Assembly: GCF_003788585.1 (NCBI RefSeq)
Contig: NZ_AYKG01000006.1
Location: forward strand, 1-64,000
Length of the DNA: 64,000 bases
Source of the DNA: Salinisphaera japonica YTM-1
GTDB taxonomy: Bacteria; Pseudomonadota; Gammaproteobacteria; Nevskiales; Salinisphaeraceae
Direction of reading: 5' to 3'
Made by a program: the position numbers and the translations under genes. The notes under the pieces are model-generated. The model did not search any database. It saw only the letters and a program-made list of their open reading frames with translations, and was not told the DNA's origin. Position 1 is the stretch's first letter. Each line of letters starts with the position of its first letter. Positions 39,966-50,344 of this stretch are shown here, piece by piece.

Positions 39966-41845
39966 TGGCCCCGCATGAACAGACGATCGAGGGCGGCACG
40001 ATCCACGCTCACCCAGCTGGGCCGGCCGTGGTTGCAGTGCCCGGCCCGGTCGGTATGTTCCATATCACGCAGCAGCGCGTTCATCTCGGTCAGCGTCAGT
40101 CGTCGCCCGGCCTTGACCGCGGCCTTGCAGCCGATATCGGCCAACACATCGTCGAGTGCATCCCGCACCGTATCCGCCCCGCGCGCACCGTCGTCGATCT
40201 CGGCGATCACGTCGCGCGCCAGCGACAGATAGTCGCGCTGGGCCATCAGGCTCGGCACGCCGCGCAGCATCGCCTCGCAGGGCCCGCTTCGCGTCAGATC
40301 AAAGCCCACCTGGGCCAGTGCCTCGCTCGAGGTTTCGACGGTGGCAGCCTCGCTTTCCGACAGCGACAAGGCTTCGGGCACCAACAGGCGCGAGGCCTGA
40401 ATCCGGCCGGCTGAAAACTCGGCCTTGAGCCGCTCATAGAGCACCCGCTCATGGGCGGCGTGCATATCCACCAGGATCAGCCCCTCACGGTTCTGCGCCA
40501 GGATATAGATATCGTGGAGCTGGCCGATGGCATAACCGAGTGTCGGCGCTTCTGCCTCGGCTGTTTTATCGGTATTGGCCGTATCGTCATCATCAGTGTC
40601 GGCGGGCACCCCGCCCAACTCGGGCGTATGCGACGACATATCACGACCTGAAGACCCCGCTTCATGAGCCTGCCCTTCGGCGGCCGGTGCCTGAAATCGA
40701 TAGGCCGCCGCGTTTTCAGCCAGGCTCGATACCGCGCGCTGGCCGGCCGACGACAGATCCAGGCCGCGCGGCTTCATCGGGACCTGGGCGGGCGCTGCGC
40801 CCGTGGGCGCGGCCGCGGCTTCCAGCTCGATCGCACGGGATTCGGTGGGCGTGGATTCAGCGGCTTCCAGCGCCCGGGCCACGCTACGAAAAACGAAGTC
40901 GTGAACCAGGCGCGATTCACGAAAGCGCACCTCGGCCTTGGCCGGGTGCGCATTCACATCGACCTGACGCGGGTCCAGCTCCAAGTACAGCGCATAGGCC
41001 GGGTGACGCTGGTTGTGCAACAGATCCCGATAGGCCAGACGCACCGCATGATTGAAGATCTTGTCGCGAATCGGGCGATGATTGACATAGCTGAACTGAC
41101 GATCAGCCTGGCCACGCGAGAACCCCGGCGTGGCCACCCAGCCGGTCAGGCGCATGCCGGCCGCGCGCTCGTCCACGGGCACGGCGTGGGCATCGAACTC
41201 GGCGCCCAACACATCGGCGGCCCGGCGTTTGGCCTGCGCCGGCGACAGCGCCTGAGCCAATGCAACGCTTTCTACCCCGCCGTGGCTCAGACGAAACGCC
41301 ACATCAAAACGCGACAGGGCCAGCTGATGGAACGTCTGGCGGATATGCTTGAACTCCGTGGCCGGGGCGCGCAAGAACTTGCGCCGTGCCGGAATCCGCG
41401 CGAACAGCTCACGCACGTCTACCGACGTGCCCGGTGTGCCCACCGCCGGGCGCACGCTGGCCTCGCGCTGGGCCACCAGGCAACTGGCATGCTCGGCCTC
41501 GGCGGTCCGCGAGGTCAGGCTTAACTCGGCCACGGAGGCCATGCTGGCCAGCGCCTCGCCGCGAAACCCCAGGCTGGCCACGCGCTCGAGCCCGGCCAGC
41601 GAATCGATCTTGCTGGTGGCATGGCGGGCCAGCGCCAAGGGCAGCTGATCGGGCGTCATGCCATGGCCGTTATCGGTCACACAGATCCGGCGCAGCCCAC
41701 CCTCCTCGATCACCACCTCGATACGATCGGCTCCGGCATCGAGGCTGTTCTCTACCAGCTCCTTGACGATGGAGGCCGGGCGCTCGACCACTTCGCCGGC
41801 CGCGATCTGGCTGATCAATCGATCGTCGAGCAGTTGAATGGGCAT
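39962..41845 (-). CDS. mutL: DNA mismatch repair protein MutL
   Basis: 627-residue GHKL ATPase of mismatch repair. N-terminal ATPase motifs are LVENSLDAGA, VTDNGHGM and GFRGEALASM. After a disordered linker the C-terminal domain has DMHAAHERVLYE, close to the metal-binding DQHAxxExxxxE of nicking MutL proteins, plus AVKAGRRLT and CNHGRPSW. E. coli MutL lacks these, so this one may be an endonuclease of the Pseudomonas kind. The start at 41845 (MPIQLLDD) has AGAGG at good spacing and is the family N-terminus. Confidence 0.96.
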   Translation of the reverse strand: MPIQLLDDRLISQIAAGEVVERPASIVKELVENSLDAGADRIEVVIEEGGLRRICVTDNGHGMTPDQLPLALARHATSKIDSLAGLERVASLGFRGEALASMASVAELSLTSRTAEAEHASCLVAQREASVRPAVGTPGTSVDVRELFARIPARRKFLRAPATEFKHIRQTFHQLALSRFDVAFRLSHGGVESVALAQALSPAQAKRRAADVLGAEFDAHAVPVDERAAGMRLTGWVATPGFSRGQADRQFSYVNHRPIRDKIFNHAVRLAYRDLLHNQRHPAYALYLELDPRQVDVNAHPAKAEVRFRESRLVHDFVFRSVARALEAAESTPTESRAIELEAAAAPTGAAPAQVPMKPRGLDLSSAGQRAVSSLAENAAAYRFQAPAAEGQAHEAGSSGRDMSSHTPELGGVPADTDDDDTANTDKTAEAEAPTLGYAIGQLHDIYILAQNREGLILVDMHAAHERVLYERLKAEFSAGRIQASRLLVPEALSLSESEAATVETSSEALAQVGFDLTRSGPCEAMLRGVPSLMAQRDYLSLARDVIAEIDDGARGADTVRDALDDVLADIGCKAAVKAGRRLTLTEMNALLRDMEHTDRAGHCNHGRPSWVSVDRAALDRLFMRGQ

Positions 41846-41867
41846 GATTGCCTCTTGCGGAATCAGT

Positions 41868-42188
41868 TCAGGTCGCACGAACACGCCGCTGGGCGTTTCC
41901 GGCGTCGATATCGGTGACGTGGGCGCCCTGATGTTCAGGGTTGTTCGGGACGGCCGCCTGCAATGTACTCGATGCAAGAGCCTGTAGCCGGCACGAGGCC
42001 CGCGGTTCAAGGCTGATCGCCGTACGTGCTCGCATCACCTCGTCATCCATCCATTGGCGGTATTTCGAAACCAGCTGACGATAGCCGCGAGGCAGTGGCC
42101 CCGGCCGGATCGAGCCCTTGCCCCCGCGACGCCGACGTCGTCGTCGTCGTCGTGCTGCATGGTCATTGCCTCTTGGCGCGGAGGGCAC
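41868..42188 (-). CDS. Hypothetical small basic protein
   Basis: 106 codons from a GTG start, ending 22 bp before mutL. The translation has a run of nine Arg from a cgt/cga triplet repeat, then a reasonably protein-like stretch (LPRGYRQLVSKYRQWMDDEVMRARTAI). I do not recognise it. The next frame contains a 41-codon frame from ATG 42157 with a better ribosome-binding site but a poly-Asp start. Which frame is used cannot be settled by eye, and this entry may be spurious. Confidence 0.3.
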   Translation of the reverse strand: MPSAPRGNDHAARRRRRRRRRGGKGSIRPGPLPRGYRQLVSKYRQWMDDEVMRARTAISLEPRASCRLQALASSTLQAAVPNNPEHQGAHVTDIDAGNAQRRVRAT

Positions 42189-42252
42189 GGTTCATAGGCA
42201 GATGATCCTCGATCTCCGACGGTGTGCCAACGCCCGGCGTGCGTTCGGTCAT
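42163..42252 (-). CDS. Hypothetical 29-residue peptide or leader
   Basis: ATG to TGA frame reading MTERTPGVGTPSEIEDHLP and ending RALRAKRQ. The same open frame runs back without a stop to the sprT stop codon at 42496, but no ATG lies in between. It overlaps the start of the next small frame at 41868-42188. It could be a leader peptide, or the two frames could be one gene broken by a frameshift. The interval 42253-42495 otherwise holds nothing I can name. Confidence 0.25.
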   Translation of the reverse strand: MTERTPGVGTPSEIEDHLPMNRALRAKRQ

Positions 42253-42495
42253 CTCGAGATGGCTGACAACGGATAGCAATATACCAAAGCGAAGTATCAC
42301 CAGCCGGGCAAGCGATCCGACACGCTCACCTGCTTTTCCACGATGGCCGACGAGTCGGGTTTCATCGAGACAACGCAGGCGTGTCGTCAGTCGGCGCGCC
42401 GGTAACCGGGCCTGTAGATCGGCCCGTTCGAAACGCGCCGCGGCGCTGACGGGCCTTGCCTGATACGGCCGGCCGCCGCCATGCCGCGGCTCATT

Positions 42496-43044
42496 TCATG
42501 ACGACACGTCTTCGCCCGGATCAGCCACGAGCACCTGGCGACAGCGCCGACACTGATAGCGTGTGCCGGCCTTGGCGCGTCGGTGGCGGATACTCGTCAG
42601 CCAGGCCGGCTCGGCGCAGCCGCAGGTATAGCGGTACTGCGTGAGCCGGCGCGCGGGCGTGGTCGTCATGTTGTGGCAGGCCGCGGCATCGACGCCAAAA
42701 GCCGCCATCAAGGCTTTCCACTCGGCCCCGTGCGGCTTGGCCCGCATGCCGTAAAGCCGGTAGACCACGACATGGGCCACCTCATGCGGAACCGTCACGG
42801 CCAGCATGTCGTCAGGGTAGGCGGCCAACAGCCCGGCGTTGAACCGGATATGACAGCGCCGGCTGCGCTTGGCATACACGGCCTGGCCGGCCGAACGCCC
42901 GCGAAGATCGAAAAGCACCTCGGGTACCGGCAGGCGCCGCGGCGTGGCGCCGGTGATCTCGCGCGCGGCCACGATCCAGCGGGCCGTAGCTGCGCGAACG
43001 CGCTCGATCTGATCGTCGCTGGGGCTACGGGTTGCTGCGCTCAT
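42496..43044 (-). CDS. SprT-like zinc metalloprotease family protein
   Basis: 182-residue SprT/Spartan-like protein. The gluzincin motif HEVAHVVVYRLYG with downstream HGAEWKALMAAFG gives the zinc site. A C-terminal zinc ribbon has TCGC and YQCRRCRQVLV Cys pairs. E. coli SprT is similar in size. Members are linked to DNA-protein crosslink repair in eukaryotes; bacterial function is poorly known. It starts 4 bp before the stop of the upstream hypothetical gene (43049) on the same strand, so the two are likely an operon. Confidence 0.88.
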   Translation of the reverse strand: MSAATRSPSDDQIERVRAATARWIVAAREITGATPRRLPVPEVLFDLRGRSAGQAVYAKRSRRCHIRFNAGLLAAYPDDMLAVTVPHEVAHVVVYRLYGMRAKPHGAEWKALMAAFGVDAAACHNMTTTPARRLTQYRYTCGCAEPAWLTSIRHRRAKAGTRYQCRRCRQVLVADPGEDVSS

Positions 43045-43048
43045 CCCA

Positions 43049-43714
43049 CTACGATACGACAGCCGCGCGATCGTTGTCGGCCCCTGCGCGCCTCATGTTT
43101 TGTGTATTGGCGATCCGCTGACGGGCCAGCCATGCCGGGTCGGCTAGCTTGTCGCGCATGTTGAATGGAAAACTCTGGGCCATGGTCTCAAGGCGACGAT
43201 CGGCGGCATTACAGGCACGCGCCAACCGGGCATGCTCGCGCTGTAGTGATAGCCGATCGGCCGGCCAGCGGGCCATGCGAATCAGTGTGCGGGTTTCTGA
43301 CCAGGCCGTGACCAGCGCGCTGCGATCACCGCCGCGAAACGCGCGCACGATACGCTGCCAAAGCCCGTCGCCGATCTTGAGATAACCGTCCGGGGCGACT
43401 TCCGGGTGCACGAGCACGAGCAGGCTACGAAAAATCGTGCGCACGTCATCGGTTTCTGTCTTGGTCAGCCGCGGCCAGTCCTTGCGGGCCAGAAGCGTAT
43501 GCAAGGCGCCCGCGGCCTGGGTGGCATCCGGGGCGAGATCGCCCACGGCCTGCCAGTAGCGCGCCGCCCATTCCGGGCCGTCGTGATAGCGCCAGTCATA
43601 CTCGATGGCCAGCGCGTGGGCCAGGCGGTCGCGCAGCGCGCGGCTGGCAACATGAAGCTCGTGATCGGCCGGGGTGTCCAGCGGCAGACGGATTTGTTGG
43701 ATCGTATCGGGCAT
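43049..43714 (-). CDS. Hypothetical protein with a J-domain-like segment
   Basis: 221 residues, starting MPDTIQQIRLPLD at 43714 with GAGGA nine bases upstream; a longer frame from 44017 would run through the neighbouring gene. The middle (RTIFRSLLVLVHPEVAPDGYLKIGDGLWQRIVRAFRGGD) resembles a J-domain helix pair with HPE in place of HPD. N- and C-terminal parts are helical, with many Arg and Ala. It is probably co-transcribed with the SprT-like gene downstream. No function is assigned. Confidence 0.65.
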   Translation of the reverse strand: MPDTIQQIRLPLDTPADHELHVASRALRDRLAHALAIEYDWRYHDGPEWAARYWQAVGDLAPDATQAAGALHTLLARKDWPRLTKTETDDVRTIFRSLLVLVHPEVAPDGYLKIGDGLWQRIVRAFRGGDRSALVTAWSETRTLIRMARWPADRLSLQREHARLARACNAADRRLETMAQSFPFNMRDKLADPAWLARQRIANTQNMRRAGADNDRAAVVS

Positions 43715-43806
43715 GACGAAGTCCTCGCGTTGACACGGTGTATCGATCGTGTGAACACAGGATGCGCCCGGGGGTGGGTCAAATCGCGACCCGGAGCTGT
43801 ATGAAT

Positions 43807-44775
43807 TTACAACTCGTACAGGCGCGCGGCGGCCGCCAGGCGTTCGGCGATGGCATCGCGCAGGGACAGCGGCCCGATCACCTCGGCCTCGGGGCCGTAG
43901 GCCAGCACGTCGCGCAACAGCTCCTCGGCCGCGGCATACGGCACGCGCAGCTCGTAGCGCCCGTCGGGCAGGAACATGCCCTGCTGGTCGGGATGCCATT
44001 GCTCGTCGGCCACCCAACGCGCCGCGCGAGCCGAAAATCGCAGGATGGCTGTCGCCTCGGCCGGGCCGGAAAAGATGCCGTAGCCGGCACCGAGGGCGGT
44101 GTCCAGCGCGTCGGCGGTCATCTCGTGGGCAGCGCTATCGCGCACCTCGGCGGCCTCGATCCGGTCCAGCGAGAAACTGCGCAGGCCTTGCGCGTCATGA
44201 CACCAGGCATCGAGATACCAGTTGTCGCGGTAATACACCAGGCGCTGTGGCGAGACCTCGCGCTGGCTGCGGGTATCGCGTGCTCGCCCGTGGTAGGTGA
44301 TCTTCAGGCGACGGCGCAGAGCCAGCCCGCTGGCCACATCAGCAAAAGCGGCACCCGGCGCCCGTGCGGTGGCGCGTAGTACACGGGTGCGCTGTGACAG
44401 CTCGCCGGCGCCCATCGCCCGGCTGTCCAGAATCCGTTCCACCCGGCGCCGAACCGGCGCCAGATCGGCCGAGAGCAGCCCCGGCTGGACGGATTCCAGT
44501 AATTGATCGAGCGCTAACAGCGAGATCAGCTCGCCGGCGCTGAACCAGAGCCCGGGCAGCTCAAAGTGCGCATCGGTATCGCGATCGTAGTAATAGCCGT
44601 TGTATTCGCGGTCATACTCGATAGGCGCATCGAGATACAGGCGCATGTCACGAATCAGGCGCTTGACCGTGGCCGGCGAGCATTCAAGGCGGGCTTCCAG
44701 CGTGGCCTTGGCGATCGGCCGCCGGGCGCCGGCCAGCTGCTTGTGCAGCGCATAGATCCGGTCGAATACGTTCAT
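43807..44775 (-). CDS. WYL-domain transcriptional regulator (YafY family)
   Basis: 322 residues. The N-terminal winged helix-turn-helix (about 1-60; IAKATLEARLECSPATVKRLIRDMRLYLDAPI) is followed by the WYL domain (about 140-220; LKITYHGRARDTRSQREVSPQRLVYYRDNWYLDAWC) and a C-terminal WCX segment (AEELLRDVLAYGPEAEVIGP). Such proteins sense ligands, often nucleic acids, and commonly repress neighbours. It is divergent from the SRPBCC-SDR gene, and an inverted repeat lies in the gap. Confidence 0.9.
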   Translation of the reverse strand: MNVFDRIYALHKQLAGARRPIAKATLEARLECSPATVKRLIRDMRLYLDAPIEYDREYNGYYYDRDTDAHFELPGLWFSAGELISLLALDQLLESVQPGLLSADLAPVRRRVERILDSRAMGAGELSQRTRVLRATARAPGAAFADVASGLALRRRLKITYHGRARDTRSQREVSPQRLVYYRDNWYLDAWCHDAQGLRSFSLDRIEAAEVRDSAAHEMTADALDTALGAGYGIFSGPAEATAILRFSARAARWVADEQWHPDQQGMFLPDGRYELRVPYAAAEELLRDVLAYGPEAEVIGPLSLRDAIAERLAAAARLYEL

Positions 44776-44901
44776 GGCCCGAGTGTCGCACGACCCAAGC
44801 CCCGACGGACGCCGGCCAAAAGGCCGCGCCGAAGACGGGCGGATTCCCTGTTACGCAAAGCCCACGCCGCCCAAGCGTAAACCCGGCTGAACTTGATGGC
44901 G

Positions 44902-44944
44902 CGACAACAGGTCAACAGACTGCAATACTGTTCGACCCTTGTCG
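44902..44944. promoter_or_regulatory. Imperfect inverted repeat, possible operator of the WYL regulator
   Basis: Arms of 17 bases (cgacaacaggtcaacag and ctgttcgacccttgtcg) flank a 9-base centre. The outer six and inner five positions pair exactly. It lies 12 bp upstream of the SDR start and 127 bp from the regulator start. Operator function is inferred from position. Confidence 0.45.
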
Positions 44945-44955
44945 TATTGATTGAT

Positions 44956-46380
44956 ATGACGACGATAACTATAGAACGCGGCGCCACGGCCCCGCGGGCC
45001 ATCGCCGACTGCTATCGGTATCTCGCCGATTTCTCGACCTGTGAGCAGTGGGATCCGGCGGTCTATCGCGCCGAGAAACTAACGCCGGGCCCCCCGCGCC
45101 CCGGCACCGAGTTCCGGGTGATCGTCTCGATCGGGCCCAGACGCAAGACGTTGCGCTATCGCCTGGATGCCATCGCCCCCGGCGAGCGTCTCGAGCTGAC
45201 CGGTCGCGGCGCGGGCATCAAGACTCACGAAACGCTGACGTTCACGCCCGGCGAAGACGGGGCACGTACGCATATCGCCTATCACGGCGAGTTCTCGCTG
45301 CGCGGCCCGCTGGCCCGGGCCGCCCGGCTGGCCCGCCCCGCGATCAAGCGCATGACCGCCCAGGCCATGACCGGCCTGATTGACGCGCTGACCATCAAGA
45401 CCGCGACACCCCGCCAGGGCTGGCTGAGCTACGCCGCCGATCGCACGCTGCTACCCGGCGAGGCGCTGTATACCGATCGCGGCTATTTCGCCATGAGCGA
45501 TCGCGCGCACGCCGAATTCATGGATGACAAAACCGTGGCCATCACCGGAGCCACAGGCGGCATCGGGCGCACGATCGCCGCCGAATATGCCCGCCTGGGC
45601 GCGCGGGTGCTGCTTGTGGGGCGCGACAGCCAGCGCTTGGCCGCCGCTGCCGAGCACGTCCGCGGCGTGGCCGGCTGTGACCCGGAGCATATCGACACCG
45701 TCGAGGCCGATCTGGCCACCGTGGCCGCGGCCCAGGCCGCCGGCCAACAGATCGCCGCCCGCATGCCGCACCTGGATGTGCTGGTCAATAACGCGGGCGC
45801 TTTGTTCGAGTCCTACGGCCAGACCGCCGACGGGCACGAGCAGACGCTGGCGATCAATCTCATCGCCCCGTTCGTGCTCACCGAAACCCTCATGCCGGCG
45901 CTGACGGCCGCCCAGGGGCGTGTGATCAACATGTCCAGCGGCGGCATGTATGCCAAGGGCCTGGATCGCGGGGCGCTGGAACCCAGCGGCGACGATTACA
46001 ACGGGCTGGGCGCCTATGCCCGAACCAAACGGGCGCTGGTCGCACTCACCCGGCACTGGTTTCGGCGCTACGGCGATGAAGGCGTGCGCTTCAACGCCAT
46101 GCATCCCGGCTGGGTCGACACGCCCGGCGTGGCCGATGCCCTGCCCCGCTTCTATTACCTGCTGCGCCCGGTGCTGCGCGATACGCGCATGGGTGCGGAC
46201 ACGGCCGTATGGCTGGGCGCGGCGCGCCGGGCCGGCGCACTTAACGGTGCGTTCGTCTTTGATCGCACGCCGCGGCCCACGGCACTCTTGCCCGGTACGG
46301 CGGTCAAACCGTCCGAGGCACAGAGCCTGTATGGATGGCTTCGCAACAAGACAGGCATCGACGTTCATGGCCTCCGATAA
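44956..46380 (+). CDS. SRPBCC-domain / short-chain dehydrogenase fusion
   Basis: 474 residues. Residues 1-150 form an SRPBCC (START-like) lipid or polyketide-binding fold (CYRYLADFSTCEQWDPAVYRAEK, FTPGEDGARTHIAYHGEF). From about residue 190 a classical SDR follows: TGATGGIGRTIA (NAD(P) binding), NNAG, MSSGGMYAKG (catalytic Ser), YARTKRAL (Tyr-x-x-x-Lys) and HPGWVDTPGV. All catalytic residues are present. The start at 44956 (MTTITIERG) is preferred to 44893. The end overlaps the ABC1 kinase gene by 14 bp. A hydrophobic substrate presented by the first domain is inference. Confidence 0.88.
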   Translation: MTTITIERGATAPRAIADCYRYLADFSTCEQWDPAVYRAEKLTPGPPRPGTEFRVIVSIGPRRKTLRYRLDAIAPGERLELTGRGAGIKTHETLTFTPGEDGARTHIAYHGEFSLRGPLARAARLARPAIKRMTAQAMTGLIDALTIKTATPRQGWLSYAADRTLLPGEALYTDRGYFAMSDRAHAEFMDDKTVAITGATGGIGRTIAAEYARLGARVLLVGRDSQRLAAAAEHVRGVAGCDPEHIDTVEADLATVAAAQAAGQQIAARMPHLDVLVNNAGALFESYGQTADGHEQTLAINLIAPFVLTETLMPALTAAQGRVINMSSGGMYAKGLDRGALEPSGDDYNGLGAYARTKRALVALTRHWFRRYGDEGVRFNAMHPGWVDTPGVADALPRFYYLLRPVLRDTRMGADTAVWLGAARRAGALNGAFVFDRTPRPTALLPGTAVKPSEAQSLYGWLRNKTGIDVHGLR

Positions 46381-47641
46381 CAACGACTCGAAAACACGGC
46401 GCCGGCGACTGATCGGCGCCGGTATCCGCACACTCTCGCGCGGGGCGCTGCGCACCATGCCGGGCTATGACCGCGCCAAGAGCTGGCAGAAAACCGGCCA
46501 GGATTGGTACGACACGCTGGGCGGCATGAAAGGTGCGGCCATGAAGCTCGGCCAGATCGCCTCGCAGTACGAAGACGTGCTGCCGCCCCAGATCACCGAG
46601 CAGCTGGTACGCCTGCAGCGCGACGCCGAGCCGTGGGAATTCTCGCGCCTGGAAGGCGTGCTGGACGCCTACTGGACCGATGAAGAACGCGCCATGATCG
46701 CCGAGATCGATGAAACCGCGATCGCCGCGGCCTCGATCGGTCAGGTGCATGCCGCGCGCCTGACCGACGGCCGTGAGGTGGTGGTCAAGATTCGTTATCC
46801 GGGCGTGGCTGATTCTATCGATGCGGATGTCGCCAATCTGGCCCGCCTGCTCAAGTGGTCGCGCATGTTGCCGGTGGGCGGGGCGGATCTGGACAGTATC
46901 CTGGGCGAGCTGCGAGACCGCTTCGTCGAGGAGACCGACTATCGCCGCGAGCTGGCCAATCTGGATACGCTGCGCCAGCTCGATCTGGCGGGATTCGAGC
47001 TACCTACGGCCATCAAACCCCTCTGCAACGAGGCGATCTTCGTGAGCACTCGGCTGGATTCGCACCCGGTCGAGCAGGCCGATCCCGCCATGGGCCATGC
47101 CATCATCGAAGCCATCAACCGCCAGATCTTCGAGCTGGGTGCGCTGCACGCCGACCCGCACCCGGGCAACTACGGCGTGACCGAGCGCGGCACCATCGCG
47201 CTCTATGATTTCGGCTGCGTTAAATATCTCGATCACGACACGCGCCTGGCGCTGCGCGGCCTGCTTGAGCGGGCGTTTGTCTCGGACTGGGAAGGCGTGC
47301 ACCGGCATATGGAGGCACTGGGTGCGGTGCCGACCGGCCGCTGGGCCGAGGACGGCGAGGTCTATGCCGAGATCTATGCCCGCCATGCCGCCTCGGCGAT
47401 CGAGCCCTTGAAGGCCGAACGGCCCTATGTCTTCGAGCGCGATGCCCTGATCAGCTCGATCCGCGCCGAGATCGGGCGTTCGATGAAGTACTGGCGCTAT
47501 TTCCGCGCCGCCCCGGACATGGTCTTCGTATTGCGCACGCTCTCCGGGCTGTACTGGATCCTGCGCAGCATGCACGCCGAAGCCGATCTGTATGCCGGGC
47601 TGGAACGCATCGTGGCCGGCGAGTACGGGCCGCACGCCTAG
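46367..47641 (+). CDS. ABC1/UbiB-family atypical kinase
   Basis: 424 residues. The family-specific KxGQ motif is in MKLGQIASQYEDVLPP. ATP-site motifs are AAASIGQVHAARLTDG (Ala-rich loop), VVVKIRYPG (Lys), ALHADPHPGNY (catalytic Asp) and LYDFGCVK (metal Asp). There is no C-terminal membrane pair, unlike UbiB, so it is a soluble ABC1 member, possibly tied to isoprenoid-lipid or quinone handling. It overlaps the SRPBCC-SDR gene by 14 bp, indicating one operon. It is not necessarily the housekeeping ubiB. Confidence 0.9.
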   Translation: MASDNNDSKTRRRRLIGAGIRTLSRGALRTMPGYDRAKSWQKTGQDWYDTLGGMKGAAMKLGQIASQYEDVLPPQITEQLVRLQRDAEPWEFSRLEGVLDAYWTDEERAMIAEIDETAIAAASIGQVHAARLTDGREVVVKIRYPGVADSIDADVANLARLLKWSRMLPVGGADLDSILGELRDRFVEETDYRRELANLDTLRQLDLAGFELPTAIKPLCNEAIFVSTRLDSHPVEQADPAMGHAIIEAINRQIFELGALHADPHPGNYGVTERGTIALYDFGCVKYLDHDTRLALRGLLERAFVSDWEGVHRHMEALGAVPTGRWAEDGEVYAEIYARHAASAIEPLKAERPYVFERDALISSIRAEIGRSMKYWRYFRAAPDMVFVLRTLSGLYWILRSMHAEADLYAGLERIVAGEYGPHA

Positions 47642-47644
47642 GGC

Positions 47645-49753
<2,109 letters not shown>

Positions 49754-49791
49754 TTACGTGCGGCGCGCTGAGCGTGTGGTTTGGAAAACAC

Positions 49792-49823
49792 AAAAAAAGC
49801 CGGGGCTCATCCGAGCGCCCGGC
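49792..49823 (-). terminator. Intrinsic terminator of the lldP-glcG-like operon
   Basis: On the minus strand GCCGGG...CCCGGC with inner gctc/gagc pairing, followed by seven T, about 30 bp past the GlcG-like stop. Confidence 0.85.
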
Positions 49824-49850
49824 CTGGTCTTGCCGCAAAAACGCGCGCGA

Positions 49851-50255
49851 TCAGCCGATGGCGGCCACGCCGGCCTTGGCGGTCTGGGCATCCTGATCAG
49901 GCTTGACGCCGGAGACACCCACAGCGCCTACGACCTGGCCATCGACCATGACCGGCACGCCGCCAGTCATCGTGCCCTGCAGCACGGGCGCGGACAGAAA
50001 CGCGTTACGCCCGTTGTTGATCATTTCCTCGAAGACCTGGGTCTCCTTGCGGCCGAGTGCCGCCGAGCGGGCTTTTTCTGTGGCGATATAGCTGCCCATC
50101 GGCGCACAGTCGTCCAGGCGACGCAGAGCCAGCGGATGCCCGCCGTCGTCGACGACAGCGATCGCGACGTTCCAGCCCTGGGCCTCGGCTTCGGCCTGAG
50201 CCGCGTCGAGAATACGATTGACGTCGGCGAGGCCGAGCACGGCTTTCTGTTGCAT
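49851..50255 (-). CDS. GlcG/HbpS family protein (DUF336)
   Basis: 134-residue protein. The fold is shown by ADVNRILDAAQAEAEAQGWNVAIAVVDDGGHPLAL, EKARSAALGRKET and GGVPVMVDGQVVGAVGVSGVKPDQDAQ. The family includes GlcG of the glycolate locus and haem-binding HbpS. Ligand and function are uncertain. The start at 50255 (MQQKAVLG) has AAGGA upstream. It is the second gene after the lactate permease, with a terminator following, so a role tied to lactate or glycolate use is likely. Confidence 0.87.
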   Translation of the reverse strand: MQQKAVLGLADVNRILDAAQAEAEAQGWNVAIAVVDDGGHPLALRRLDDCAPMGSYIATEKARSAALGRKETQVFEEMINNGRNAFLSAPVLQGTMTGGVPVMVDGQVVGAVGVSGVKPDQDAQTAKAGVAAIG

Positions 50256-50344
50256 GAGAGTCCTTAAAACGAATGAATTCGGTGACACAAAATAACCCGG
50301 GCATTGCTGATTGACGATGCCCGGCCGGTATTACTGGCCGCGGA

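Noticed and set aside
42035-42157. 41-codon minus-strand frame with a poly-Asp start and a good ribosome-binding site
   Set aside because: The Asp run is only another reading of the same triplet repeat, and the rest has no protein-like pattern; kept as an alternative in the neighbouring entry.
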